A DNA stretch of 46,625 nucleotides, taken from contig NZ_CALXFV010000003.1 in the NCBI RefSeq assembly GCF_944387675.1, positions 1-46,625 of the forward strand, in the 5' to 3' direction. This document shows positions 1 through 7,614 of the stretch, one piece after another; within the stretch, counting starts at the first letter, position 1; every line of letters starts with the position of its first letter. The notes below the pieces were generated by a model. The model searched no databases, was not told the DNA's origin, and worked only from the letters and a program-made list of their open reading frames with translations. Made by a program: the position numbers and the translations under genes. This DNA comes from an uncultured Flavonifractor sp. (GTDB lineage: Bacteria; Bacillota; Clostridia; Oscillospirales; Oscillospiraceae).

Positions 1-746
1 TTTTCCCGGCTCAGGCAGTCGAAGGTGAAGCAATCCATCAGCCCCTCCATTCCCGCAGGGCCGTACATGCTCTCCTTGGGCAGCCGGGAGCCGTCAGGGC
101 GGATGTACTCCGCCCGCAGGGTCAGATCCACCGGCTCCTGGAGTTCCGCTACCAGACAGCCGCTGCCCAGGGCATGGACGGTGCCGGCGGGGATAAAATA
201 CACCTGGCCGGGCTGAATCTCTATTTTGTGGAGGCAGTCCAGCATCCCGGGGGAATCCTGTGCCTCAATCAGCGCCCGGAACCGCTCCCGGGTGACGCCG
301 GGGCGAAAGCCCAGCCAAATGCAGGACCCCGGCCGGGCGGCCAGCACGTACCACGCCTCGTCCTTGCCGTGGCTCTGGCCGAAATATTTCTGGGCCTTTG
401 CTCCATCGGGGTGGGTCTGAATGAGCAGCCGGTCCCGGGAGTGGAGCAGCTTCAATAAAAAGCCTAGGTCGGCCCCCCAGCGTTTGGCGTGGGCCGTTCC
501 CAGCCAGGCCGCCGGGTCCTCCGACAGACAGTCCCGGAGAAAGCGGTCCGTCCCGGCGATGCGGGACAGACCTACGGTGGTGCCGGGACAAAGGGCGGAG
601 GTGACCAGGGAGGCCACCCAAAGCTGGGAGCACACCTTTGCCTCCGGACCCTCCCCCAGAAACTCGTTGATCATCTCCCCGCCGGGGATGAGATAGTCCA
701 CCTTGTTGGACTCCAGCTGATAAATGTGGTCGGGAGTCAGCTTCAT
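1..746 (-). CDS. manA: Mannose-6-phosphate isomerase, class I (partial, cut by left edge)
   Basis: Interconverts fructose-6-phosphate and mannose-6-phosphate in the cytoplasm, feeding mannose use or mannosylated polymer precursors. Translating the minus strand from the ATG at 746 gives about 248 residues before the window ends. The cupin-type PMI hallmarks are visible: QTHPDGAKAQKYFG (metal-binding His region), a GTVHALGSG segment and QEPVDLTLR. Class I enzymes are about 310 residues, so roughly the last fifth is missing. The start follows the stop of the upstream ABC permease by 6 bp, and its Shine-Dalgarno (AAAGGAG) lies inside that permease gene, so the two are almost certainly co-transcribed. 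A sugar isomerase at the end of a GntR/ABC operon is an unusual partner; it may be a downstream passenger. The family call is secure. The metabolic role is inferred. Confidence 0.88.
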   Translation of the reverse strand, partial: MKLTPDHIYQLESNKVDYLIPGGEMINEFLGEGPEAKVCSQLWVASLVTSALCPGTTVGLSRIAGTDRFLRDCLSEDPAAWLGTAHAKRWGADLGFLLKLLHSRDRLLIQTHPDGAKAQKYFGQSHGKDEAWYVLAARPGSCIWLGFRPGVTRERFRALIEAQDSPGMLDCLHKIEIQPGQVYFIPAGTVHALGSGCLVAELQEPVDLTLRAEYIRPDGSRLPKESMYGPAGMEGLMDCFTFDCLSRE

Positions 747-752
747 ACGGGG

Positions 753-1397
753 TCAGAACTCCTTTCGTTGATAGATGCCCAGGGAGATTGCAAAGGAGAT
801 CAGATAGGCCGCCGCGCTTGTCAGGGCGAACGCTACCGGCAGGGCGGCTGTCAGCCAGCCGGGGAACTGGGGCAGGCGGACGCCGTGGCTGGCCAGTCCA
901 CCCAGCAGAGCGAAACCGCCGAAAATGGCCACAAAGGTGACCATGCTGATGACCCTGGCCCGCTCCGCACCGTATTTCAGCAGGAAGGGAAGCAGAACGG
1001 CATCCAGCAGCAGGGCGGCTGCGGCACAGGATGCGGTGACGGCGATCAGCTCCTGGAACGAACTGTCGGTAAGTCCCGTCAGCGAGAGCAACAGCATGAT
1101 GGCGATGCCTGCCAGGCCGCTGACCAGGATGACCAGCAGGGTGAAGAGATATTTTCCTGCCACGATGCCCTTCCGTCCGGCGGGGGTGGCGGCGGCGTAC
1201 CGATCCCAGTGGGAGGCGTCATCCAGAGCTACTGAGGACATGGGAATGGTGAGGCCGAACACGGCGATCAGGACGCCGATGATGGAGAAGTCGAACACCC
1301 CGGTCACGCAGAAGCCGCCGTAGACCAGGACAAAGAGCAGCAGGGTGGAGATCTGCTTTCTCAGCACCACGATATCCTTGTAGAGCAGTCCTTTCAT
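753..1397 (-). CDS. ABC-2 type transporter permease (YtrC/YtrD-like)
   Basis: A 214-residue integral membrane protein with about six hydrophobic segments, starting MKGLLYKDIVVLRKQ, the usual opening of ABC-2 permeases of the YtrABC type. A typical SxALDDxSxWDRYAAA motif follows the second membrane span. It partners the ATPase encoded just upstream, overlapping it by four bases (ATGA), which points to translational coupling. Substrate cannot be read from sequence. In Bacillus, homologous GntR-controlled systems respond to cell-envelope stress. The alternative start further upstream in this frame would lie deep inside the ATPase gene and is rejected. Confidence 0.85.
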   Translation of the reverse strand: MKGLLYKDIVVLRKQISTLLLFVLVYGGFCVTGVFDFSIIGVLIAVFGLTIPMSSVALDDASHWDRYAAATPAGRKGIVAGKYLFTLLVILVSGLAGIAIMLLLSLTGLTDSSFQELIAVTASCAAAALLLDAVLLPFLLKYGAERARVISMVTFVAIFGGFALLGGLASHGVRLPQFPGWLTAALPVAFALTSAAAYLISFAISLGIYQRKEF

Positions 1398-2254
1398 TGG
1401 GCATCCCCCTTTCCGGTCAGGACCATGATATCCTCCAGGGTGACGGAATCCACCGTCAGGGCCGGATAGCGCCTGGCAAAGGCGCGGCGGTCCTTTACCA
1501 GAGCCTCGCAGCCGAACTGCCCGGTGCGGACGCCCCCCAGCAGGGCCTGGTCCACCTGCTCCAGCGCGCTTCTGCCGCACACCAGTTTGCCGTAGCTGTC
1601 CAGCAGCTCGTCCTTGGCCCCGGACAGGGCCACCCTGCCTTTGTGGAGGTAGGTGATGTAGTCCGCCGCCTTCTCCAGATCGCTGGTGATGTGGCTGGAG
1701 ATGAGGATGGCATGGTCCTCGTCCTGGATGAAGGCCAGGAATTCGTCCAGGATCTCATCCCGCACCACCGGGTCCAAGCCGGAGGTGGCCTCGTCCAGAA
1801 GGAGCAGCCGGGGCTGGGCGGCAAAGGCGGCGGCAATGGCCAGCTTCATCTTCATGCCCCGGGAGAACTCCTTCACAGTCTTCTTCCCGGTGAGGCCGAA
1901 CTTCTCCAGGTAGTGTGTAAAAAGCGCCTCGTCCCAGTTGGGATACAGGCCGGACAGGATCTTTCCCACCTGACGGGGCCGGAGCAAATCGTGGAAGAGC
2001 ACCTCGTCCAGTACCACACCGATGTCCGCCTTTACCGCCCGCTCCTCCCGGAGGGTATCCCGTCCGAAGACGGTGATGGTACCCCCGTCCCGGTGGATCA
2101 GGTTCAAAATGCACTTGATGGTGGTGGATTTGCCCGCCCCATTTTCCCCGATCAGGCCCATAATGGTGCCGCCGGGTACGGTAAAGGACACATCGTCCAG
2201 CTTGAAGGAGCCGTAATCCTTGGTGAGATGGGAGATTTCCAATGCGTTATTCAT
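1394..2254 (-). CDS. ABC transporter ATP-binding protein (YtrB-like)
   Basis: A 286-residue cytoplasmic ATPase for the adjacent ABC-2 permease. Walker A reads GENGAGKST, the signature is FSRGMKMKLAIA and Walker B is LLLLDEATSGLD, all in normal order. The C-terminal ~70 residues form the extension usual for ABC-2 exporters. The start MNNALEISHLTKDYG at 2254 was chosen because it matches the family N-terminus; the open frame extends further upstream only as a shadow of the GntR gene. It overlaps the GntR stop by 8 bp and the permease start by 4 bp. The set GntR-ATPase-permease is a single operon read leftwards. Confidence 0.92.
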   Translation of the reverse strand: MNNALEISHLTKDYGSFKLDDVSFTVPGGTIMGLIGENGAGKSTTIKCILNLIHRDGGTITVFGRDTLREERAVKADIGVVLDEVLFHDLLRPRQVGKILSGLYPNWDEALFTHYLEKFGLTGKKTVKEFSRGMKMKLAIAAAFAAQPRLLLLDEATSGLDPVVRDEILDEFLAFIQDEDHAILISSHITSDLEKAADYITYLHKGRVALSGAKDELLDSYGKLVCGRSALEQVDQALLGGVRTGQFGCEALVKDRRAFARRYPALTVDSVTLEDIMVLTGKGDAQ

Positions 2255-2630
2255 GTTCGTCCTCTCCATACAGAAGTTGCAGGGTCTCGATGAGCTCGGA
2301 CAGGGTGACGCCGCCGGTGCGGGCAATCTCCACCGCCTGGGACAGATGCTCCTCCGCCCGGCGGAGGGTCTCCTCCCGCACCAGCTCCAGATTCCGGGGG
2401 GCCACAAAGCATCCCTTTCCCGGCACGGTGGTGATAAATCCCTCCCGCTCCAGCTCCTCATAGGCCCGCTTGGTGGTGATGACCGAAATGCGCAGCTCCT
2501 TGGCCAGCAGCCGCATGGAGGGGAGGGCCTCCCCCTCGGCCAGCTCCCCCCGGAGGATAAGGCCCTTCATCTGCCGGGTAATCTGGTCGTAAATGGGCGT
2601 GCCGCCAGAGTTGCTGATGAGAATATCCAT
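2247..2630 (-). CDS. GntR-family transcriptional regulator (YtrA subfamily)
   Basis: A 127-residue one-domain-plus-tail GntR regulator of the short YtrA type. The N-terminal winged helix (SNSGGTPIYDQITRQMK, then LPSMRLLAKELRISVITTKRAYEELEREGFI) is textbook. The C-terminal ~50 residues are a short helical dimerisation tail without a ligand-binding FadR or UTRA domain. YtrA proteins repress their own ABC operon, and the perfect inverted repeat 21 bp upstream of this start is a credible operator. First gene of the operon GntR-ATPase-permease-manA. It may also influence the divergent racemase gene at 2784. Confidence 0.92.
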   Translation of the reverse strand: MDILISNSGGTPIYDQITRQMKGLILRGELAEGEALPSMRLLAKELRISVITTKRAYEELEREGFITTVPGKGCFVAPRNLELVREETLRRAEEHLSQAVEIARTGGVTLSELIETLQLLYGEDEHE

Positions 2631-2650
2631 GGTGCACCTCTTGCTGTCAT

Positions 2651-2675
2651 ACTGTATATACTTGACATATACAGT
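2651..2675. promoter_or_regulatory. Palindromic operator, probable GntR/YtrA-type site
   Basis: The sequence contains a perfect inverted repeat with 9-bp arms ACTGTATAT and ATATACAGT separated by 7 bp. It lies in the 153-bp gap between the divergent GntR gene and the racemase gene, 20 bp upstream of the GntR start codon. Short AT-rich palindromes at this position are the normal autoregulatory sites of YtrA-type repressors. That this repressor binds it is inference. Confidence 0.7.
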
Positions 2676-2783
2676 AATAACACACATGTACATACTTGTC
2701 AAGTGCCCGGGAAAGATTTCCTTGCCATCAGGTCTGGGAGCAGGTATTATGGAGATATCCGGAGGGAAGGGGAGGAACGTGTC

Positions 2784-3854
2784 ATGTATGCGCCTATCCT
2801 GGAGATCGACACCCGAAAGATAACGGAAAACGCACAAAAGCTCCACCGCTTTTGTGCGGAGCGGGGGGTGGAGCTGGCCTTTGTCACCAAGGGTTTTTCC
2901 GCCCGGCCGGAGGTGATTCGGGCGGCCATCGCAGGGGGCATTACCTCCTTTGCCGACAGCCGGATGAAGAATATCGTCTCCGCCAAAAAAGCCATACCCG
3001 GCCTGAAATACCTGCTTATCCGCATTCCGGCCATGACCGAGGCGGAGGAGGTGGTCCGGTGGGCGGACTGGAGCCTGCAAAGCCAGATTGAGACCATTCA
3101 GGCGGTGTCAGAGGCCGCCCTGCGCCAGGGCAAGGTCCACCCCATCATCCTGATGGTGGATGTGGGGGATCTGCGGGAGGGAGTGTTCGGCAGGGAGCAG
3201 CTGGACGAGATTGCCCCCCAGATCAAGGCCTGCCCCGGTGTGGAGCTGGTGGGGCTGGGGACCAACGTGGGCTGCTACGGCAGCGTGCTGCCCTCGGTGG
3301 AAAATACGAGGATTCTGGTAGAGCTGCGGGATTATCTCAATCAGACCTACGGCTTCCGCATCACCACCCTCTCCGGCGGCTCCACCTGCACCCTGAAGCT
3401 GCTGGAGGAGGGGATTCTCCCTGACGGGGTCAATCAGCTCCGGGTGGGGGAGGCGGTGCTCTACGGGGAGGACACCACCGGCAGCCGCTTCCTGGCGGGG
3501 TACCACCACGACGCCTTTACCTTTTATGCCCAGGTGGTGGAGCTGCGCCGCAAGCCCTCGGTCCCCATCGGAGAGCACGGCCGGGACGGCAAGGGGGATA
3601 CCCCGGAGTACCCGGACCGGGGCGTGCGCCTGCGGGCCATCTGTGCCGCCGGAAAGCAGGACGTGGCATGGGCGGCCCTCACCCCCATACTGCCGGGGGC
3701 GGAGATGATCGGAGCCAGCTCCGACCACCTGATCGTGGACGTGGAGGACTGCGGCGGACAGGTGGCGGTGGGAGAGTGGATGGCCTTCCGCTGCGGATAC
3801 ATGGCGGTGCTGGACGCCACCACCTCCGCCTATGTGGATATTGTGATACGGTAA
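2784..3854 (+). CDS. Alanine/ornithine racemase-family PLP enzyme
   Basis: A 356-residue fold-type III pyridoxal-phosphate enzyme of the alanine racemase superfamily, closest in appearance to the clostridial ornithine racemase branch. The N-terminal TIM barrel starts LEIDTRKITENAQKL, with the likely Schiff-base lysine at residue 36 (FVTKGFS). SGGSTCTLK and LRVGEAVLYGEDTTG are also family features, and the C-terminal beta domain ends near GYMAVLDATTSAYVDI. The start at 2784 follows GGGGAGGAAC and is preferred over the much longer upstream frame, which overlaps the GntR gene. Likely interconverts L- and D-ornithine, alanine or a related amino acid; the exact substrate cannot be assigned. It may share the operator region with the divergent GntR operon. 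Confidence 0.85.
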   Translation: MYAPILEIDTRKITENAQKLHRFCAERGVELAFVTKGFSARPEVIRAAIAGGITSFADSRMKNIVSAKKAIPGLKYLLIRIPAMTEAEEVVRWADWSLQSQIETIQAVSEAALRQGKVHPIILMVDVGDLREGVFGREQLDEIAPQIKACPGVELVGLGTNVGCYGSVLPSVENTRILVELRDYLNQTYGFRITTLSGGSTCTLKLLEEGILPDGVNQLRVGEAVLYGEDTTGSRFLAGYHHDAFTFYAQVVELRRKPSVPIGEHGRDGKGDTPEYPDRGVRLRAICAAGKQDVAWAALTPILPGAEMIGASSDHLIVDVEDCGGQVAVGEWMAFRCGYMAVLDATTSAYVDIVIR

Positions 3855-3856
3855 AC

Positions 3857-3899
3857 CGGAACCGGGGGGCGCGTGCCTCCCGGTTCCGACGCTATTTTT
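3857..3899 (+). terminator. Rho-independent terminator after the racemase gene
   Basis: A GC-rich stem (CGGAACCGGGGGG paired with CCTCCCGGTTCCG, one wobble) starts 2 bp after the racemase stop and is followed by GACGCTATTTTT. The T-run is a few bases from the stem, so strength is uncertain. Confidence 0.6.
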
Positions 3900-3964
3900 C
3901 CAGAATATGGATTATACTGTCTCTGACACAGGGCGGACAAGCCCAGGCAAAGGAGACAGGAACC

Positions 3965-6310
3965 ATGGCGACAAAGGAGAAGTGGAGGACCAGAGCGGCC
4001 CGACTGCGGGAGGAGGCCCGGGAGACGGGGCGGGTGGTGCTCCGGGCGCCGGCGCTGGTGCGGGCGGCGGAGTGTGTGATCCGGTTTCTGCTGGGGGCGC
4101 TGCTGGCGGGGGCGGAGATTTTTGGGGGATACGCCCCCTTCGGGCTGGGGCTGGTGGGGGCCTCCGGGTCGGGGCTGGACGGATTCTGCGCCCTGCTGGG
4201 GGCCTGCTTCGGCTATCTCACCATGCAGGGCCTGCCCGAAGGACTGCGGTACACGGCGGCCTGCATCCTGACCTTTTCGGTGGCATTTGCCTTTTTTGAT
4301 GTGGGCGCCTACCGGAAGGCCTGGTTTATGCCTCTGGCCGCCGCAGCCATGGACGGGATTACCGGCTTTGTCTATCTCTCCGACCAGGGATGGACGGCGT
4401 CCAGCCTGATTTATTTCGGCACCGAGCTGCTGCTGTGTGGGGCGTCGGCCTACTTCTACCGCATCGCCTTCACCCCCTGGACGGAAAAGCGGGAGGAGGA
4501 GGGGCTGACCTCCCGCCAGACGGTAAGCCTGCTGATCCTGGCGGGTACCCTGCTGCTTACCCTGTCAAGCCTGATGCTGCCGGGAGAGCTGTCCGCCGGC
4601 CGGCTGGCGGGGGCCTTGGCGGTGATGGTCACCGCCAGCCGGGGCGGCATCGGCGTGGGGGCCACGGTGGGTGTGGCGGTGGGACTGGGTATGGACCTGG
4701 CCGCTGGCGGCATGCCTTTTTATGCCATGGCCTATGCCCTGTCCGGGGTGATGGCGGGGGCCTTCCACCGGCAGGGACGGTTGGCGTCGGCGGTGGCCTA
4801 CGTGCTGTCCAACGCCCTGGCGGTGCTGTGGAGCTGGGGGGATGGGCTGCATATCGCCCTGCTCTATGAGGTGTTTGCCGCTTCGATACTCTTCCTGCTG
4901 CTGCCTCAGCGGGTCCTGCGGCAGGTGGAGGCTCTGGTGACCGCCCAACCCAGGCAGGACACCCGGGAGCGGGCCAGGGCCTATGTCCGCCTCAGACTGG
5001 AGGAGACCGCCGCCGCCTTCAAGGGCCTGTATGAGTCCATGCGCCTTACCTTGCGGGCGGCGCCGCCCAACGACGGCGACGCCGCCGTGGTGTTTGACCG
5101 GGCGGCGGACAAGGTGTGCAAGCACTGCTCACTCCAGAGTGCCTGCTGGCAGCGGGACTATGTATCCACCTTCAACGCCCTCAACGACGCCCTGCCCGCC
5201 ATACTGGACCGGGGCAGGGGAGAGGGGGGCGATTTCCCCGCCTACTTTTCCAACCGCTGTGTCAAGTTTTCGGAGTTTCTGGCCGCCGCCAACCAGGAGG
5301 TGGCTGCCCTGCTCTGCCGCCGGCAGTACCAGAGCCGGATGCGGGAGAACCGGGCGGCGGTGTGCCGGCAATACGGGGAGCTGGCACAGGTCCTGGGGAC
5401 GGCGGCGGCGGAACTGGGGGCGGAACTCATTCCCGACCCGGTACGGGAGAAGCGGCTGCGCCAGTACCTCACCGCCCAGGGAGTGGAGTGTGAGCTGGCG
5501 GCCTATTACGACGAGGCGGGCCACCTGCGTCTGGAGCTGGAGGGGGCGGGCCTGGCGCCCCTGCGACAGGAGCAGAGTGTGGAAAAGCTCTCCCGGCTGG
5601 TCAACTTCCCCCTGCGGGTGGTGGAGGGGGACCGGCGGGACCGGCTGGTGCTGGTACAGAGCGAGCCGCTGATGGCGGTGGCGGGAGCGGCCAGCCGGAA
5701 AAAAGACGGTCAGATGGTGTCGGGGGATACGGGCGCCTGGTTCAAGCATGACGACGGCGCACTCTATGTGCTGCTGTGCGACGGTATGGGCTCCGGCCGG
5801 CTGGCCCAGCGGGAGAGTACCCTGGCGGTGCGCCTGCTGGAGCAGTTTCTCCGGGCCGGGGTGCGGCCGGAGAACGCCCTGCGGACGGTGAGTGCCGCCC
5901 TGGCCCTTCGGGGGGAGGAGGAGATCGGCTTTACCACCGTTGACCTGCTGCGGGTGGATCTGTTTACCGGAGAGGCGGCCGTGTATAAGTACGGTGCCGC
6001 CCCCACCTATGTGAAGAAGGGCGGCGGGGTTAGCAGGATGACCGGCGCCGCCCTCCCCGCCGGTCTGGCGGGGGGCGAAGGGGGCCTGCCGGACGTGATT
6101 CAGCTCAGGCTGGAGGCGGGCGACTGCGTCGCCCTTATCACCGACGGGATAATTGCCGGCGGCGCAGACCAATGGCTGCGGGACCGCCTGACTGCCTTTG
6201 ACGGGTCCAGCCCCAAAGAGCTGGCCCAGGCCCTGCTGGAGGAGAGTCTGGCCCAGGGCGGGACGGAGGACGACCGCACCGTGTTGGTGATCAAAATCGT
6301 CCGGCGGTAG
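3965..6310 (+). CDS. spoIIE: Stage II sporulation protein E (membrane PP2C phosphatase)
   Basis: SpoIIE dephosphorylates SpoIIAA-P at the polar septum, releasing sigma-F in the forespore. The 781-residue product has the family plan: a short basic N-terminus, about ten membrane helices (residues ~30-330), a cytoplasmic linker with a CKHCSLQSACW cysteine cluster, and a C-terminal PP2C domain (~570-781). The metal-binding motif LLCDGMGSG places Asp near residue 606; GAAPTYVKKGG, ALITDGI and EDDRTVLVIKI follow as expected. The Bacillus protein is 827 residues. The start at 3965 follows AAAGGAGACAGG. A TATACT hexamer lies at 3913-3918 upstream, but no clear -35 at normal spacing is seen, which would be consistent with Spo0A dependence. 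It is convergent with the SpoIIQ-like gene. Confidence 0.95.
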   Translation: MATKEKWRTRAARLREEARETGRVVLRAPALVRAAECVIRFLLGALLAGAEIFGGYAPFGLGLVGASGSGLDGFCALLGACFGYLTMQGLPEGLRYTAACILTFSVAFAFFDVGAYRKAWFMPLAAAAMDGITGFVYLSDQGWTASSLIYFGTELLLCGASAYFYRIAFTPWTEKREEEGLTSRQTVSLLILAGTLLLTLSSLMLPGELSAGRLAGALAVMVTASRGGIGVGATVGVAVGLGMDLAAGGMPFYAMAYALSGVMAGAFHRQGRLASAVAYVLSNALAVLWSWGDGLHIALLYEVFAASILFLLLPQRVLRQVEALVTAQPRQDTRERARAYVRLRLEETAAAFKGLYESMRLTLRAAPPNDGDAAVVFDRAADKVCKHCSLQSACWQRDYVSTFNALNDALPAILDRGRGEGGDFPAYFSNRCVKFSEFLAAANQEVAALLCRRQYQSRMRENRAAVCRQYGELAQVLGTAAAELGAELIPDPVREKRLRQYLTAQGVECELAAYYDEAGHLRLELEGAGLAPLRQEQSVEKLSRLVNFPLRVVEGDRRDRLVLVQSEPLMAVAGAASRKKDGQMVSGDTGAWFKHDDGALYVLLCDGMGSGRLAQRESTLAVRLLEQFLRAGVRPENALRTVSAALALRGEEEIGFTTVDLLRVDLFTGEAAVYKYGAAPTYVKKGGGVSRMTGAALPAGLAGGEGGLPDVIQLRLEAGDCVALITDGIIAGGADQWLRDRLTAFDGSSPKELAQALLEESLAQGGTEDDRTVLVIKIVRR

Positions 6311-6329
6311 ATGAAATCCACTGCGGAAG

Positions 6330-6354
6330 GCGGCCGAGAAATGCGGCCGCTTTT
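6330..6354 (+). terminator. Rho-independent terminator of spoIIE
   Basis: A 7-bp GC stem, GCGGCCG paired with CGGCCGC around the loop AGAAATG, is followed directly by TTTT. It sits 20 bp after the spoIIE stop. Confidence 0.65.
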
Positions 6355-6362
6355 CCCGCGCA

Positions 6363-6407
6363 CTTGCGGCAAGGGGCGCCCCTTTTGGGGGCGCCCCTTG
6401 CCGCAAG
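6363..6407. repeat. Perfect 20-bp inverted repeat between convergent genes
   Basis: CTTGCGGCAAGGGGCGCCCC (6363-6382) is repeated exactly as its reverse complement at 6388-6407 with a 5-base loop. It lies between the stops of spoIIE and the convergent SpoIIQ-like gene. No T-run follows on either side, so it may act as a stabilising or bidirectional termination hairpin. Confidence 0.75.
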
Positions 6408-6423
6408 AGAGGAAAGGAAGGAA

Positions 6424-7158
6424 TTATTTGGTCAGATAGGAGAGCGGGTCCACAGGCGCGCCGTCTTTCTCCATACTGAAGTGGAGATGATCGGGCAGGG
6501 CGCTTTCGGCGATGGCGGTGTTGCCCACGCTGCCCAGAATGTCGCCGGAGGACAGGGCATCTCCCGCCTCCACTGTGGGTACCGAGGCCAGGTTGGCGTA
6601 GGTGGTGGTCATGCCGCCGCCGTGGTCCACCACCACGGTGGTACCCATCATCACGTCGGATGTGACGCTGGCCACCGTGCCGGCCGCCGCGGCCCGTACT
6701 TCCGTGCCGGCGCTGGCGGCGATATCAATGCCGGTGTGGGTCCGCCAGTCGGCCATGGTGGGATCGTAGGCCAGGACATCCACGCTGTAGGCGGTGAGGA
6801 CATCACCCCGCACCGGCCACAGGTAGGCGGTGGGTGCGGTGGCGGGCGCGGGCGTGGCCGGCACGGTGGGGGCCGGCGTGGCCGCAGGCGCCGCGGTGGC
6901 TCTGGGAGTAGCTTCCGCCTTGGCCGTGGCCGTGGCGGGGGGTACCGCCGCCGTCACCGCCGGGGCGGCGGTCTTGGGTGTGGATGTGACGGCAATCTGA
7001 ATCTGCCCGGCCACGGGGGTATTGTCCTGTTCCGGGCGGAAGGAGGAGAACAGATACCAGCCCGACACGCCGATGGCGGCTACGCAGAGGAGCAGGACGA
7101 TGTAGAAGCCTTTCCCCTCAATAAAATCCCCCAAACGCTGATGAAATGGTTTTTTCAT
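6424..7158 (-). CDS. M23-family LytM peptidase, SpoIIQ-like
   Basis: A 244-residue membrane-anchored peptidase-fold protein. Residues 1-16 are cytoplasmic and 17-38 form one membrane span (FYIVLLLCVAAIGVSGWYLF). Residues ~45-110 are an Ala/Pro/Thr linker and ~112-244 an M23/LytM domain. The zinc ligands look complete: H141 and D145 in HTGIDIA, and H224 and H226 in DHLHFS. Bacillus SpoIIQ has lost a zinc ligand, while clostridial SpoIIQ keeps them, so this protein could be active. The size, single span, and position beside spoIIE suggest the forespore half of the SpoIIQ-SpoIIIAH channel, but another LytM endopeptidase cannot be excluded. The start at 7158 follows GGAGGTGCTAAAGAGC. The longer frame upstream has no such site. 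Confidence 0.78.
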   Translation of the reverse strand: MKKPFHQRLGDFIEGKGFYIVLLLCVAAIGVSGWYLFSSFRPEQDNTPVAGQIQIAVTSTPKTAAPAVTAAVPPATATAKAEATPRATAAPAATPAPTVPATPAPATAPTAYLWPVRGDVLTAYSVDVLAYDPTMADWRTHTGIDIAASAGTEVRAAAAGTVASVTSDVMMGTTVVVDHGGGMTTTYANLASVPTVEAGDALSSGDILGSVGNTAIAESALPDHLHFSMEKDGAPVDPLSYLTK

Positions 7159-7413
7159 GCTCTTTAGCACCTCCAAGCCTATTGTGGACAGACTGGAGAG
7201 GGGATATACCTGAAAATATGAAAATTTTTCTTGCCCCTTTATGGGAGAGAAGAGAGATCGGGTCCGCAAACTGCCAGATTTTAAGAAAACTTTAATTCTT
7301 CCTTGATGGCGCCTTATAAAAAATTTGCTATTCTGAATGGGCGGGGGGGGATTGGAAAACGACAGCTTTCCCGCAGCCCGCCTGCTGCCGGCGGAGTTTT
7401 CGGATGGCCGCGG

Positions 7414-7442
7414 TTGACAGGACCGCCGGGCGGGCGTACAAT
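7414..7442 (+). promoter_or_regulatory. Sigma-A type promoter of the exporter operon
   Basis: TTGACA at 7414-7419 and TACAAT at 7437-7442 are separated by exactly 17 bp. Transcription would start near 7449, giving a leader of about 165 nt before the adaptor gene. Confidence 0.8.
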
Positions 7443-7449
7443 CGAAATA

Positions 7450-7464
7450 GCCTGCCGTGCAGGC
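7450..7464. promoter_or_regulatory. Inverted repeat at the predicted transcription start
   Basis: GCCTGC-CGT-GCAGGC is a perfect 6-3-6 inverted repeat placed where RNA polymerase should start from the promoter at 7414-7442. It could be a repressor site or a 5'-end hairpin. No cognate regulator is identified. Confidence 0.4.
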
Positions 7465-7614
7465 GGAATTTCCGGATTGACAGCGCGTTTAAGAGTAAAA
7501 TGTTCCGAAATCCGATGGAATATCCGGCGCAGGCGCAGATCAGGAGCCCTCGGTGGGGCGCCCATCCGGGCGGCCCCGCTGTTTGAGCCACAGCAAAGAA
7601 AAGGAGAAACCAGT

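Larger units (their letters stand above)
7159..7614. other. 456-bp divergent intergenic region
   Basis: No gene is seen here. The left part is AT-rich and holds the 5' region of the SpoIIQ-like gene. The right part holds a consensus promoter for the exporter operon, a small inverted repeat at its start point, and a second TTGACA at 7477-7482 without a convincing -10. The open frame that runs through it into the adaptor gene lacks a ribosome-binding site. Confidence 0.6.

Noticed and set aside
3884..3918. Spo0A-type box upstream of spoIIE
   Set aside because: Only a loose match (TTCCGAC) with unsuitable spacing to the TATACT hexamer could be found.
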